DNA from: Planctomycetota bacterium
GTDB taxonomy: Bacteria; Planctomycetota; Phycisphaerae; SM23-33
Assembly: GCA_022705325.1 (NCBI GenBank)
Contig: JAKJER010000019.1
Coordinates: 1-64,000, forward strand
Direction: 5' to 3'
Length of the DNA stretch: 64,000 nt
Numbering within the stretch: position 1 is the first letter of the stretch; every line of letters starts with the position of its first letter. The notes beneath the pieces are model-generated. The model had not been told where the DNA came from and did not search any database. It was given only the letters and a program-made list of their open reading frames with translations. The translations under genes and the position numbers were made by a program. Of the stretch, positions 49,838 to 58,601 are shown in pieces.

Positions 49838-51136
49838 CTACAGCGTCCAGGGGCTCCGCATGGTCCGCGACAGCATCCGGTTGGCCTGTTCGTCGTCCGG
49901 GAAGATCTCCTTCTTGGGGTCCCAGCGGAGCTTGCGCCCCAGGTCCATCGCGATGTTGCCGATGTGCGAGACGGACGAGCAGCGGTGGCCCGCCTCGGCG
50001 CTGAAGTAGGGGGTGCGACGACTCTTGACGCAGTCCAGGAAGTTGCGGTGCTCGCCGCGCGGGCAGGTGTAGAGGCGGGTGTCGCCCGGCCCGAAGGGGG
50101 CCGTCAGCAACTCGCGAGAGCTGGCCTGGAGCGGTCCGATCCAGCCCTGGCTGTCGACCCAGCCGTCGCTGCCCTCGACGCGCACGCCCACCCCGCCGCT
50201 GTCGACCAGGAGTTCCAGCCCGTCGGCGTAGGCGTACTTGATGTGGTACTCGTAGTACGTGTCGTACAGTCCCTTGTCGTGACGCTTGCCCGTGCCCTCG
50301 ACGCTGACCGGTCCGGTGCTCTCGGTGTCGCTGGCCCACTGGGCGGTGTCGATGCAGTGGGCGCCCCAGTCGGTGAGCTGTCCGCCCGAGTAGTCGCGGA
50401 TCCAGCGGAAGTTCCAGTGCATCCGGGCGGCGCAGTAGGGCGCGTAGGGGGCCGGGCCCAGCCACATGTCCCAGTCCAGGTCCGCCGGGACGGGCTGGGG
50501 CGTGGGGTCGGCCGGGTTGTTCGGGCCCGCGGGCAGCTTGACGTAGATCCGCTGGAGCTTGCCCAGCCGCCCGTTGCGGCACAACTCGGCGATGCGGAGA
50601 TAAACGCCCAGCGAGCGGTCCTCGGTGGACGTGCCGAACACGGCGGCGTAGCGCTGGGCGGTCTCCACCAGCATCCGTCCCTCGCGAACGGTCAGCGTGG
50701 GCTTCTCGCACAGCACGTCCTTGCCCCGGCGGATGGCCGCGATGGAGATCGGCACGTGCCAGTGGTCGGGCGTGGAGATCATCACCGCGTCCACGTCCGC
50801 CCGGCTGATCACCTCGCGCCAGTCCTGCGTCTGGAAGCAGGTGAAGTCCTGGCCGTACTTGCTCCGGGCCCGCTTGAGGGCGTTGTTCATCTGGGGCACG
50901 TGCACGTCGCACAGGGCGACGACCTGGCAGTCGGCGTTGGTCAGGAACGAGTTGAGGTTGTGCCCCACGCCGTGCCCGCCGCAGCCGATGAAGCCCATGG
51001 CGATCCGCTCGCTGGCAGCCGGAACGCCCGCGGCGCCCAGCGCGTTGGAGGTGAGGACATACGGCCCCGCCGTCGCGGCGGCCGCGCCGCCGGCCAGTCT
51101 CTTCAGGAACGTTCGCCGATTCGCCGTCTTCCGCAT
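49838..51136 (-). CDS. Gfo/Idh/MocA-family oxidoreductase, Tat-exported
   Basis: A 432-residue protein from the ATG at 51136 (GGGAG upstream). The Tat signal is 'NRRTFLKRLAGGAAAATAG' (about 6-24). The Rossmann domain begins 'IAMGFIGCGGHGVGHNL' and includes 'VVALCDVHVPQMNNAL'. The Gfo/Idh signature 'GKDVLCEKPTLTVREGRML' supplies the catalytic Lys of E-K-P, and 'LTDWGAHCIDTAQWAS' is the C-terminal-domain motif with the active-site Asp/His. Exported members are abundant in planctomycetes and act on sugars or cyclitols; the substrate is unknown. It lies 22 bp downstream of the ThuA-HEAT gene on the same strand, likely one transcript. Confidence 0.92.
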   Translation of the reverse strand: MRKTANRRTFLKRLAGGAAAATAGPYVLTSNALGAAGVPAASERIAMGFIGCGGHGVGHNLNSFLTNADCQVVALCDVHVPQMNNALKRARSKYGQDFTCFQTQDWREVISRADVDAVMISTPDHWHVPISIAAIRRGKDVLCEKPTLTVREGRMLVETAQRYAAVFGTSTEDRSLGVYLRIAELCRNGRLGKLQRIYVKLPAGPNNPADPTPQPVPADLDWDMWLGPAPYAPYCAARMHWNFRWIRDYSGGQLTDWGAHCIDTAQWASDTESTGPVSVEGTGKRHDKGLYDTYYEYHIKYAYADGLELLVDSGGVGVRVEGSDGWVDSQGWIGPLQASSRELLTAPFGPGDTRLYTCPRGEHRNFLDCVKSRRTPYFSAEAGHRCSSVSHIGNIAMDLGRKLRWDPKKEIFPDDEQANRMLSRTMRSPWTL

Positions 51137-51158
51137 GAGGTTCTCCCGGGGATAAGGT

Positions 51159-53378
51159 CTACTGGTCAGCGGCAAAGACCTGCAACTCCCGTATGCCGGG
51201 GCTGCCGCCGTAGCAGCCGGTGATCCGCAATTCGATGGCCTTGCACGAGGTGGCCGCCAGCTCCACATCCAGGACGTTCCGGTCATACTGGGCGTTCTTG
51301 ACTTCCTTGACCGCCTTGCCGTCGCAGAGGACCTGGAAGTCCTTGGGGGCCTGGGCATGATGGGCCAGACCGATGATCCGCAGGCCGCTCACCTTCAGCG
51401 TGCGCTGGAACTGGACCTCCAGGCGGTAGAGCTTGCGCCCATCCTCCTGGGCCCACCAGGTGTTCTCGTCGTCGTCGATGGCGGCGCCCGGCCCGCCCGA
51501 GTCGGCCTTTTCGCGGATGCTGAGCAGGCTGCGGGCCTGGCCCTGGAAGGCCACGTTGAACCGCGGCTCGGGCGGGAGCTTGCCCTCGTCGAACACCTCC
51601 AGTTCCCGGACGGCGGGCGAGTTGCCGTAGTACCCGGTGATCCGCAACTGGAGCTGCGAGCAGGCGGTGGGCTCGATCTCGAAGGTCAGGCAGTTGCTCT
51701 TGTACTGGGCGTTGCGGATCTGCTTGACCGTCTTGGAGTCGCAGAGCACGTCGAAGTCCTTGGGCGCGAAGTCGTGGTGCCCCCACCCCACGATCCGCAG
51801 CGTCCGCACCCGCACCGGATGGGCCCAGTCCAGTTGCAGCACGTAGAGTTTCGCCCGGTCCTGCTCGTCCCAGTAGGTGGCCAGGCTGCCGTCGATGGCG
51901 CCCTGGTCGCCCACCGAGGCGCCGTCGTCGTCGAGATCGTCGGGGCTGGAGGCCGTCGCCAGCATGGCGTAGTTGGCGGACAGGCCCGCCGCCTCGATCG
52001 CCGCCTCCAGGGCCTGCTTTTCCTCGGCGCCGGCCGCCTGGGCCTGGGCCTTGCGGAGCAGTTCGGCGGCCTTGGCGGCGTCGTACGTCTGCATGTCGGC
52101 GGTCATGCGGCACCAGGCCCGCACCGCCAGCGCCGCCGCCGCGGCCTTGTCCTTCTGACAGGCGATCCGCAGCACCTGCGGGGCGAACTCCCGCCCGGGC
52201 CAGGCGAGCATCATGCCCATCACGCCCGCCCGGATCGTCGGATCGAAGTGGTTCAGGTGAATCTCGATGGCCTCGCGGGCCTGTCGCCCGCCCAGCTTGC
52301 CCAGCACCCGCAGCAGCGAGCACCGCCCGGCCAGCGACGCGCCCGGCAGGCCTTGCAGCACGGGGCGGGCCCGCTGGTCGGCGTCGGCGTTCTTGAGGCA
52401 CAGCTCGACCACCAGGGCTTCCACCGCCTTGCGATGGGCTGCCGCCCGCACCCGCGACAGCAGTTCCGCCAGCTCGTAGACGTCGCCGGGGCCGGCCTTG
52501 GCCTTCAGGGCCTCGACGGCTGCACCCGCCAGGCCCGCGTCCGCGCCCGCAGCCGCCTCCGCCAGCTCGGCTGCGCTTTCCCGGCCGGTCAGGTTCTTCT
52601 CGCCCGCGGGGCCCTTGGCCCCCTTGGCCGCCGCCGACACCTTCCCCGTCGCCGCCCACTGCGCCGACCGCACCAGCAGCGCCTTGAAGCCCTCGCTGCC
52701 CATGCACCGCGCGTCGTGCCCCAGCAGCAGGTTTGCGCACCGCCCCTTGCCCAGTTCCCGCACGTGCAGGATGGGCTCGACCTGCCCCGAGCCGCCCTTG
52801 GCCTTGTCGCTCATGGCCTCGGCCAGCACGGTCAGCTTGCCCGCCGTGCCCATGCGGTGCCAGAGTTCATCGGCGGTCTCGAAGTCCTCCAGCCCGGCGG
52901 TGATCGGGTGCGATTTGTCCGCGATTCTGACGGCGAACTTGTGCACCGGGCCGTGACCGGTCTGGCCCAGCTTCCACCACGTGCCCACCAGTTCCTGGAA
53001 CTCGGGCCAACTGTACATCGCCGACGAGGCCGAGTGGATCATCACCACGCCCTTGCCCTGGCGGACGAAATCGAGAAAGGCGTCCTCGGCCTGCTTGCCC
53101 CAGTCTCGCTGGTTGACCTTGGGCCAGTTGTTCCAGTTGCTGACGATCAGGTCGTAGCCGCTGAGCAGGTCGGCGGTCATCTTCTGGGGCTCGTTGGTCA
53201 CGGTGCAGGCGAAGAGCTTGCTGTCGTCGAGGACCTTCTGGAGGGCGGGGGTGGTGGTCTTCCAGTCGTGGTTGTTGCGCCCGCTGAGGATCAGGACCTT
53301 GAGGGTCTGGGCGCGGGCGGGCGAGGCGAGGATCGTTCCGCAGGCCGCGACGATAGACAACGCGATTCTGGCGAACAT
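51159..53378 (-). CDS. Secreted ThuA - HEAT-repeat - double discoidin-like protein
   Basis: A 739-residue exported protein with a signal peptide (1-23, ARAQ). A ThuA domain (about 25-240: 'LKVLILSGRNNHDWKTTTPA', 'GKGVVMIHSASSAMYSWPEF', 'GRCANLLLGHDARCMG') has the class-I-amidotransferase-like fold linked to trehalose/sugar metabolism. An Ala-rich HEAT-like helical region (about 265-470) follows. Two related F5/8-type C (discoidin/NPCBM) domains then follow (about 475-605 and 610-739), sharing 'APKDFDVLCDSKTVKQIRNA' and 'APKDFQVLCDGKAVKEVKNA'. The tandem copies end alike ('AVRELEVFDEGK', 'GIRELQVFAADQ'). This would be a sugar-processing protein with its own carbohydrate-binding modules. The start has GGGAGA upstream. 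Confidence 0.88.
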   Translation of the reverse strand: MFARIALSIVAACGTILASPARAQTLKVLILSGRNNHDWKTTTPALQKVLDDSKLFACTVTNEPQKMTADLLSGYDLIVSNWNNWPKVNQRDWGKQAEDAFLDFVRQGKGVVMIHSASSAMYSWPEFQELVGTWWKLGQTGHGPVHKFAVRIADKSHPITAGLEDFETADELWHRMGTAGKLTVLAEAMSDKAKGGSGQVEPILHVRELGKGRCANLLLGHDARCMGSEGFKALLVRSAQWAATGKVSAAAKGAKGPAGEKNLTGRESAAELAEAAAGADAGLAGAAVEALKAKAGPGDVYELAELLSRVRAAAHRKAVEALVVELCLKNADADQRARPVLQGLPGASLAGRCSLLRVLGKLGGRQAREAIEIHLNHFDPTIRAGVMGMMLAWPGREFAPQVLRIACQKDKAAAAALAVRAWCRMTADMQTYDAAKAAELLRKAQAQAAGAEEKQALEAAIEAAGLSANYAMLATASSPDDLDDDGASVGDQGAIDGSLATYWDEQDRAKLYVLQLDWAHPVRVRTLRIVGWGHHDFAPKDFDVLCDSKTVKQIRNAQYKSNCLTFEIEPTACSQLQLRITGYYGNSPAVRELEVFDEGKLPPEPRFNVAFQGQARSLLSIREKADSGGPGAAIDDDENTWWAQEDGRKLYRLEVQFQRTLKVSGLRIIGLAHHAQAPKDFQVLCDGKAVKEVKNAQYDRNVLDVELAATSCKAIELRITGCYGGSPGIRELQVFAADQ

Positions 53379-53508
53379 AGCTGTCTCCCGATGAAGGTAT
53401 CGCTACGATACTGGTTCAACGGTTCGGGCGGCAAGGCAATTGCCCCGTGCGCCGCGGACGCGAAGGGCCAGACGCGACAGGCGGGACGCCTGTCGTACCA
53501 GGGCGCAA

Positions 53509-53537
53509 TTGACGCCCGCACCCGGCGCGCGTATAAA
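53509..53537 (+). promoter_or_regulatory. Near-consensus sigma70 promoter of folE
   Basis: TTGACG (53509-53514) and TATAAA (53532-53537) are separated by exactly 17 bp. The predicted start near 53544 gives a leader of about 12 nt before the ATG at 53556. This is one of the best housekeeping promoters visible in the window. Confidence 0.8.
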
Positions 53538-53555
53538 GGGATGCGAGGTGGCGTA

Positions 53556-54173
53556 ATGGAAACCGACAAACCGCACGAGACCGCCCTGCCGCACGACGGG
53601 CCGCAGGTGGACCTGCCGGTCATCGAGAAAGCGGTCCGCGACATCCTGACGGCGGTGGGGGAGGACCCGGACCGGGAGGGCCTCAAGCAGACCCCCGCCC
53701 GCGTGGCCCGCATGTACGCCGAGTTGTTCAGGGGCCTGAGCGAAGACCCCGCCCGACACCTGGACGTGCACTTCAGCGAGCAGTATGACGAGATGGTCGT
53801 CCTTCGCGACATCCCGTTTCACAGCATGTGCGAACACCATCTCCTGCCCTTCATGGGCAAGGCCCACGTCGCCTATCTGCCCAAGGGCAAGGTCGTGGGC
53901 ATCAGCAAGCTGGCCCGCGTGGTCGAGATCTGCGCCCGGCGCCCCCAGGTGCAGGAACGGCTGACCAGCCAGATCGCCGACCTGCTCATGACCAAGCTCC
54001 AGGCCAAGGGCTGCGCCGTCATCATCGAGGCCAACCACACCTGCATGACCATCCGCGGCGTCCGCAAGCCCGGCTCGGTCATGGTCACGTCGGCCATGCG
54101 GGGCCTGTTCAAGACCAACCTGGCCACCCGCACCGAGGCGATCAACCTGCTGACCGGCGGACGAAGCCTGTAA
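53556..54173 (+). CDS. folE: GTP cyclohydrolase I
   Basis: A 205-residue enzyme that converts GTP to 7,8-dihydroneopterin triphosphate, the first step of folate/pterin synthesis; decameric in relatives. Zinc ligands Cys92 and His95 lie in 'HSMCEHHLLPFMGKAHVAYL' and Cys163 in 'ANHTCMTIRGV'. 'GISKLARVVEICARRPQVQE' and 'GSVMVTSAMRG' complete the family pattern. The start at 53556 fits the strong promoter (transcript from about 53544) and GAGGTG. The frame is open far upstream on paper but lies antisense to the ThuA gene there. The next gene converges with 3 bp between stops. Confidence 0.96.
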   Translation: METDKPHETALPHDGPQVDLPVIEKAVRDILTAVGEDPDREGLKQTPARVARMYAELFRGLSEDPARHLDVHFSEQYDEMVVLRDIPFHSMCEHHLLPFMGKAHVAYLPKGKVVGISKLARVVEICARRPQVQERLTSQIADLLMTKLQAKGCAVIIEANHTCMTIRGVRKPGSVMVTSAMRGLFKTNLATRTEAINLLTGGRSL

Positions 54174-54176
54174 GGG

Positions 54177-54806
54177 CTACTTCTTCGGCTCGGTCGGGCC
54201 TTCGTCCTTGGCCAGCGGGCGGATCTCGATGGACTTGATGGTGATCTTCATGCCCTTGAAGCCGGCCCCGCCATGCACCTGCACGCCGACCTTGCCCTTG
54301 GCGATCTTGTTCACCGTGGCCTCGCCCATCTTCCTGCCGTTGAGCCACATGATGATCTTGTCGCCGTTGGCGTAGACCTGGCCCTCGTTCCAATCGTCGC
54401 GGTTCTCGATCGACTCGTCCAGGTTCACGAACGCGAAGGTCGTCGGGCAGCCCGGATAGTAGAACGCGCCGCTGAAGGTCTTGGGTTTGGTCCACTTGAG
54501 AATGTCGAACTGATAGCCCGTGCGAAACCACACGCCGCTGTTGGCCGGCCACTTCATCTTGTACGTGAAGCGCAGCTCGAAGTTGTCGAACTCCTCGGTG
54601 GTGAAGATGTCCCCGCCCTTGCCGTCTTCTTGCCAGCCGACCAGGCAGCCGTCCTCCATCTTGAACTTCTCGGGCGTCTTGGTCGTCCAGCCGTCCAGGT
54701 CTTTGCCCGGCATGATGCACTTCCAGCCGGCCTTCTTGTCCTCCGCCCAGGCCGCCGAGCATGCCGCCACCACCGCCACCACAAGCGCTCGCCGCAATGC
54801 GTTCAT
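54177..54806 (-). CDS. DUF1080 (3-keto-disaccharide hydrolase-like) secreted protein
   Basis: A 209-residue exported protein with a signal peptide (1-21, AAWAED). A single DUF1080 jelly-roll domain of the concanavalin-like superfamily follows: 'GKDLDGWTTKTPEKFKMEDG', 'FDNFELRFTYKMKWPANSGV', 'EFQIWDN'-equivalent 'GYQFDILKW', 'GQVYANGDKIIMWLNGRKMG' and 'GFKGMKITIKSIEIRPL'. Relatives hydrolyse 3-keto-glycosides after oxidation by Gfo/Idh enzymes, so it may work with the oxidoreductase at 50 kb. AAGGAG lies 6 bp before the ATG. It ends 3 bp from folE, tail to tail. Confidence 0.92.
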   Translation of the reverse strand: MNALRRALVVAVVAACSAAWAEDKKAGWKCIMPGKDLDGWTTKTPEKFKMEDGCLVGWQEDGKGGDIFTTEEFDNFELRFTYKMKWPANSGVWFRTGYQFDILKWTKPKTFSGAFYYPGCPTTFAFVNLDESIENRDDWNEGQVYANGDKIIMWLNGRKMGEATVNKIAKGKVGVQVHGGAGFKGMKITIKSIEIRPLAKDEGPTEPKK

Positions 54807-54899
54807 CTGTTTCTCCTTGTCCAGTGAACACAGAGTACACGGATCGCGGCCGGACGCCAGAGATTTCTGCTACAATGCGTTGTCTGGAAGGAGCAACCC

Positions 54900-55919
54900 A
54901 TGAATCCGTCAATCGTAAGCGTCTCCCGCCGGTCCGTGGTCCGCGGCTCAGCCGGATTGGCCGCCGCCTGCATCCTGGGCCGGGCGGGCAACCTGTTGTC
55001 GCTGGCGGCGCCGCCGGCAGCCAAGGGCGGCGAGTTGCCCCGGCGAAAGCTCGGCAAGACCGGGGTCCAGGTCCCCCTGATGGTCCTGGGCACCGCCCCC
55101 GCCGGGCACTCGGTCAAGGTCACCATGGAGGAACAGGTCCAGACCATCGAGCTGGCCCTGGACCTGGGGATCGACTACTTCGACTGCGCCCCCATCTACG
55201 GCAAGGCCGAGGAGTGCCTGGGCCGGACCCTGGGCAAACGACGAAAGGACGTGTTCCTGACCACCAAGGTCTGGGCCAACACCGCCGCCGAGGCGGAGAA
55301 GTCGCTGGCCAAGTCGATGAAACTGATGAAGACCGACTATATCGACCTGCTCTACATGCACAACATCGGCGACCGCAAGATGGACGTGGTGTTCACCGAC
55401 GAGGGCGTCTGGCCGTGGCTGCTCAAGCAGAAGCAGTCGGGGCGGGTGCGGTTCATCGGCGCCAGCGGGCACGCCCGCATGGAGAAGCTCGCGCCCTTCG
55501 TCGAGACGGGCAAGCTGGACGCGGCCATGTTCGTGCTGAACTTCGTGGACCACCACGTGTACGGCATGCAGGACTCGGTGCTGGGCCTGTGCCGCAAGCA
55601 CGGCGTGGGCGTGGTGGCGATGAAGGTGTTCGGCGGCATCCAGGGCGGGTTCAAGAACTACACGCCCACTCGCCTACCTTGCCAGATGCCCGTCGAACAC
55701 ATCGGCCAGTCCATCCGCTACGCCGCCTTCATGGAGGGCGTGGACTGCCTGAACATCGGCGTGCACGATGTCAACCAGCTCCGCCAGGACTTCGCCCTGG
55801 TCCAGGCCGCCAAACCACTGGCCGACGACGAGCGACAGAAGCTGCTGGCCCTGGGCAAACCCCTGGCCGAGCAGTGGGGCCCCCGGTTCGGGCCGGTGAG
55901 GGTCGAACAGAAGAAGTGA
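54900..55919 (+). CDS. Aldo/keto reductase, Tat-exported
   Basis: A 339-residue AKR with a Tat-like signal ('SRRSVVRGSAGLAAACILG', 9-27). The catalytic tetrad is Asp95, Tyr100 ('IDYFDCAPIYG'), Lys123 ('FLTTKVW') and His154 ('YIDLLYMHNI'). The C-terminal NAD(P)H-binding stretch is present but short ('DCLNIGVHDVNQLRQDF'). There is no C-terminal Cys4 iron-sulfur motif, unlike many planctomycete AKRs. An exported NAD(P)H-dependent enzyme is unusual; it may fold with bound cofactor before Tat export. GGAAGGAG precedes the ATG. The divergent DUF1080 gene is 93 bp away. Confidence 0.9.
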   Translation: MNPSIVSVSRRSVVRGSAGLAAACILGRAGNLLSLAAPPAAKGGELPRRKLGKTGVQVPLMVLGTAPAGHSVKVTMEEQVQTIELALDLGIDYFDCAPIYGKAEECLGRTLGKRRKDVFLTTKVWANTAAEAEKSLAKSMKLMKTDYIDLLYMHNIGDRKMDVVFTDEGVWPWLLKQKQSGRVRFIGASGHARMEKLAPFVETGKLDAAMFVLNFVDHHVYGMQDSVLGLCRKHGVGVVAMKVFGGIQGGFKNYTPTRLPCQMPVEHIGQSIRYAAFMEGVDCLNIGVHDVNQLRQDFALVQAAKPLADDERQKLLALGKPLAEQWGPRFGPVRVEQKK

Positions 55920-55942
55920 AGTTCCCGTAGCATCGCAAGAAG

Positions 55943-55998
55943 AGAGCCCACGGGCTTGCCTGCCGGAGGCAGGAAGATCCCCGTGGGCTCTTGTTCTT
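55943..55998. terminator. Large terminator hairpin with internal stem between convergent genes
   Basis: AGAGCCCACGGG (55943-55954) pairs with CCCGTGGGCTCT (55980-55991). Inside is a second stem, CCTGCC/GGCAGG, making a two-tier hairpin. TGTTCTT follows on the plus strand. It separates the AKR gene (+) from the PilZ gene (-). Confidence 0.88.
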
Positions 55999-56011
55999 GA
56001 CGGTTTCGTTT

Positions 56012-56782
56012 CTAGACAGCCCGCCGCCCGGCTGCCTCTTCGATGCGCTGAAACTCGGCCACACGGGCCGAGAGGGCGTCCAGGGTCTCTCGCCCCTCGG
56101 GCGTGAGGGGCAGGCCCAGGAATTGGAAGCCCAGCAGGGCCTCGCAGTCCTGGGGCTCGACGTGGCGGTACTGGGCGTCGGCGTAGACGGCCTCCAGGCC
56201 CGCGCCGAAGACCAGTCGCACACCCACCAGGTCGCCCACCTCCAGCAGGCTGACGCACTCGGGCGAGGTCAGGAGTTGGAAGCCTCCCGCGCTGAGGTTG
56301 GTCACTCGTCCCTGCCAGACCGGGCATTCGACCGTCGTGCCGGCGGGTTCGGCCTCTCTGCCGCCCAGCCAGAACGAGCCGCGGACGATGCGGTTGGGCG
56401 GCACGTTCACGCGGAGGAAGGCTCGCCGTTGCAGCCTCTGCATCTTGGTCGGGCAGCACAGCCGCAACGCCGGGAGCACCGTGTCGCCGTCCAGGTACGA
56501 CTCGCTGGCGGCCACCACGGCCGTGAACACGTGCTTGTGGTGCTTGAGCTTGAAGCTGATGCCGATCTTATCGGCTGGGGCGAAACTGCGCGGCCCGATG
56601 TCGCCCTCCGCTGACGGCATGCTCATCAGCAGGTGGGCGCCTCGGCAAGCCAGGAACCGGGTGTGCAGATTCATCCACCCGCCTCCGCTGCGGATGGTGG
56701 CTACCGCGGGCACCTGCTTCTCCACTGCCGATCGCAGTGCCTCTTCGACCTGGACGTGGGTCAGTTCCTGTAGTGTAGGCAT
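56012..56782 (-). CDS. PilZ-domain protein, YcgR-like c-di-GMP effector
   Basis: A 256-residue cytoplasmic protein from the ATG at 56782 (GAAGG upstream). The N-terminal half (about 5-110) looks like a YcgR-N flagellar-brake-type beta-barrel. The PilZ domain (about 115-235) has the c-di-GMP motif R-x-x-x-R at Arg120-Arg124 ('QRRAFLRVNV') and N-x-S-x-x-G at 162-167 ('TNLSAGGFQLL'). It should bind c-di-GMP and alter motility or exopolysaccharide production; the glycosyltransferase pair at 30-34 kb is a possible client, by inference only. No flagellar gene is nearby. Confidence 0.88.
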   Translation of the reverse strand: MPTLQELTHVQVEEALRSAVEKQVPAVATIRSGGGWMNLHTRFLACRGAHLLMSMPSAEGDIGPRSFAPADKIGISFKLKHHKHVFTAVVAASESYLDGDTVLPALRLCCPTKMQRLQRRAFLRVNVPPNRIVRGSFWLGGREAEPAGTTVECPVWQGRVTNLSAGGFQLLTSPECVSLLEVGDLVGVRLVFGAGLEAVYADAQYRHVEPQDCEALLGFQFLGLPLTPEGRETLDALSARVAEFQRIEEAAGRRAV

Positions 56783-57034
56783 AACATCCTTCCGTTTCGG
56801 GTCCTGGGCCTGCCTGCCGACAGGCATCTACCCATTGGTTGTATTCGGAAAACAACCACGGCGACTTAAACGGTGCGACCAGATTACCAGCCGCCTCAGG
56901 CAGAAGCGTACGATACGGACCGCGAGGGGGCGAATCTCGAAGGCGCCTTGATCCCGAAGGACACGGAGGCCGTGAAACGGCAAACGCGTTCGGGTCGCGA
57001 GGGGACCACGTGGCCCTTGCGGCGGAGGGTTCGA

Positions 57035-58234
57035 CTATTCTGCCTGTTCGCCGGCCAGGCCCAGCTCGGCCTCGAGGGTCTCCGCCTTGGGCAGCTTGGC
57101 CCCGGTAACGGCGACGATGATTCCGGGCAGGCCCCAGAAGATGGGGATCAGCCTGGCCAGCAGGGCGAAGGCCAGGATCTCGCTCGGGCTGACGCCCGCG
57201 GCGTGGAAAAAGGCCAGGTACAGGCTCTCGATCAGCCCCACGCTGCCGGGCGAGATCGGAATCGAGCCGATGATGTACACCAGCGGGATGTACAGGAAAT
57301 ACTCGAACCAGGGGAGTTTCAAGTTCAGTCCGAAGCCGAGCAACGCCAGGGCGCCCACCCACATCAGATGGGCCCCGAACGTCATGCAGACCGCCTTGAC
57401 CAGCCCGGTGATCCGCTGGCGGTAGAGTATGGCTGCGTCCCCGGCGGCCGCGATGTGGTGGGCCATCGGCAGGCGGGAGTAGATCTTCTGAAGGTGGAAC
57501 AGGCGGCGGAATCGCCGGCTGAACAGGAACAGCACCGCGCCGACGATCAAGGCGATAACGATGGCGATGGCGATGGCGGAGCGCCGGATGTTGGGATCGT
57601 CCAGGCTGGCCAGGTTCCCCAGCAGCACCACGGTAAGCATGATCGCCGCCAGCAGCGTCAGCTCGGTCAGCCCCAGCACGCGGTCCACCACCACGCTGAC
57701 CAGCACCGCGCCCTTCTTGGGCGTGTGCTTCGAGACGTAGTAGGCCTTCACCAGGTCGCCGCCCACTGTCGAGGGGAGAAGCGTGTTGAAGAACTGGCCC
57801 AGGAAGGTCAGGCGGACGGCCTCCCAGAGCGGGATGTGGATATCCTGGAGGCGAAGCAGGAACCACCACCGCACGGCCACCACCAGCAGGGAGATCAGAA
57901 AGCCGAGGAACCCGCCGGCCAGGAACAGCGGGCTCATCCGCATCAGCGTGGAGACGAAACCCGGCTGAACAGGGGAGCCGCCGCGCTCGGGAACGACGAA
58001 CTGGTCGGCAGGCATCTGCTTCTGCCAGCTCCACCAGAGCGAGCCGCCCGAGATGGTGATGGTCTGGGGGGTGTCCGGGTTGGGCCGGGCCTCGACGACG
58101 GCGTAGGTCTTGCCGGTGTCCTTGGCGGTGACGTAGTCCGACCAGTGGGCCTTGCTAAGCACCCAGCCCAGGAGGGCGACGGCGATCAGCACCTTGACCG
58201 ATAGGACCAATACCTTCTTCTGCCGCTTGTTCAT
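57035..58234 (-). CDS. Lysylphosphatidylglycerol synthase TM-domain (UPF0104) protein
   Basis: A 399-residue polytopic membrane protein of the LPG_synthase_TM/UPF0104 family. About eight membrane segments are visible. Family motifs are 'LTFLGQFFNTLLPSTVGGDL', 'VSVVVDRVLGLTELTLLA' and 'GSIPISPGSVGLIESLYLAF'. Unlike most members it has an insertion of about 75 residues after TM1 (around 28-100, including 'TISGGSLWWSWQKQ') that would lie in the periplasm. The catalytic C-terminal MprF acyltransferase domain is absent, so lipid flipping or glycolipid transfer is more likely than lysylation. A perfect -10 (TATAAT) lies upstream. Confidence 0.9.
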   Translation of the reverse strand: MNKRQKKVLVLSVKVLIAVALLGWVLSKAHWSDYVTAKDTGKTYAVVEARPNPDTPQTITISGGSLWWSWQKQMPADQFVVPERGGSPVQPGFVSTLMRMSPLFLAGGFLGFLISLLVVAVRWWFLLRLQDIHIPLWEAVRLTFLGQFFNTLLPSTVGGDLVKAYYVSKHTPKKGAVLVSVVVDRVLGLTELTLLAAIMLTVVLLGNLASLDDPNIRRSAIAIAIVIALIVGAVLFLFSRRFRRLFHLQKIYSRLPMAHHIAAAGDAAILYRQRITGLVKAVCMTFGAHLMWVGALALLGFGLNLKLPWFEYFLYIPLVYIIGSIPISPGSVGLIESLYLAFFHAAGVSPSEILAFALLARLIPIFWGLPGIIVAVTGAKLPKAETLEAELGLAGEQAE

Positions 58235-58299
58235 GGCATCGCCTGGGGTCTAGGCCCCGAATTCCGGCGGCGTCCCGGACGGGGCGGAACGAAACAAGT

Positions 58300-58305
58300 A
58301 TTATA
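58300..58305 (-). promoter_or_regulatory. TATAAT -10 element for the UPF0104 gene
   Basis: A perfect TATAAT on the minus strand lies 66 bp upstream of the ATG at 58234; the -35 region (TCTTTT) is poor. The 367-bp space between 58234 and 58602 holds this promoter and the divergent kinase promoter. I see no gene in it. Confidence 0.5.
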
Positions 58306-58521
58306 CCACGGTCCGCGGGGGCAAAAGAAGCGCGGACGACGGTTCGCCCGCTCGTCCACACGCGGATGGAGGCCCTGCCTCCAGGAATTGTATCGGCCAA
58401 CCTGTGCCCGTGCATGAGCCGCTTGCCCGCATGTCGTCCGAACGCCCCCGCCCCGTGGCCGGGAAAGGCGCCCAGGGATAGGGAAAATCCCTGAATGCAG
58501 GCGTTTTATTTCAAGATTGGG

Positions 58522-58549
58522 TTTACAACGCTCGACAAGATGGTAAAAT
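58522..58549 (+). promoter_or_regulatory. Promoter of the kinase-phosphoesterase operon
   Basis: TTTACA (58522-58527), a 16-bp spacer and TAAAAT (58544-58549) lie in a distinctly AT-rich pocket about 55 bp before the kinase ATG. The leader would be about 46 nt. Confidence 0.6.
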
Positions 58550-58601
58550 CCGATGCATACTCTGCTTCATCTATACTTCATACGAGATTTCGACAAACTG
58601 A

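Noticed and set aside
57035..58234. Full MprF lysylphosphatidylglycerol synthase
   Set aside because: Only the membrane domain is present; the C-terminal aminoacyl-transferase domain is missing.
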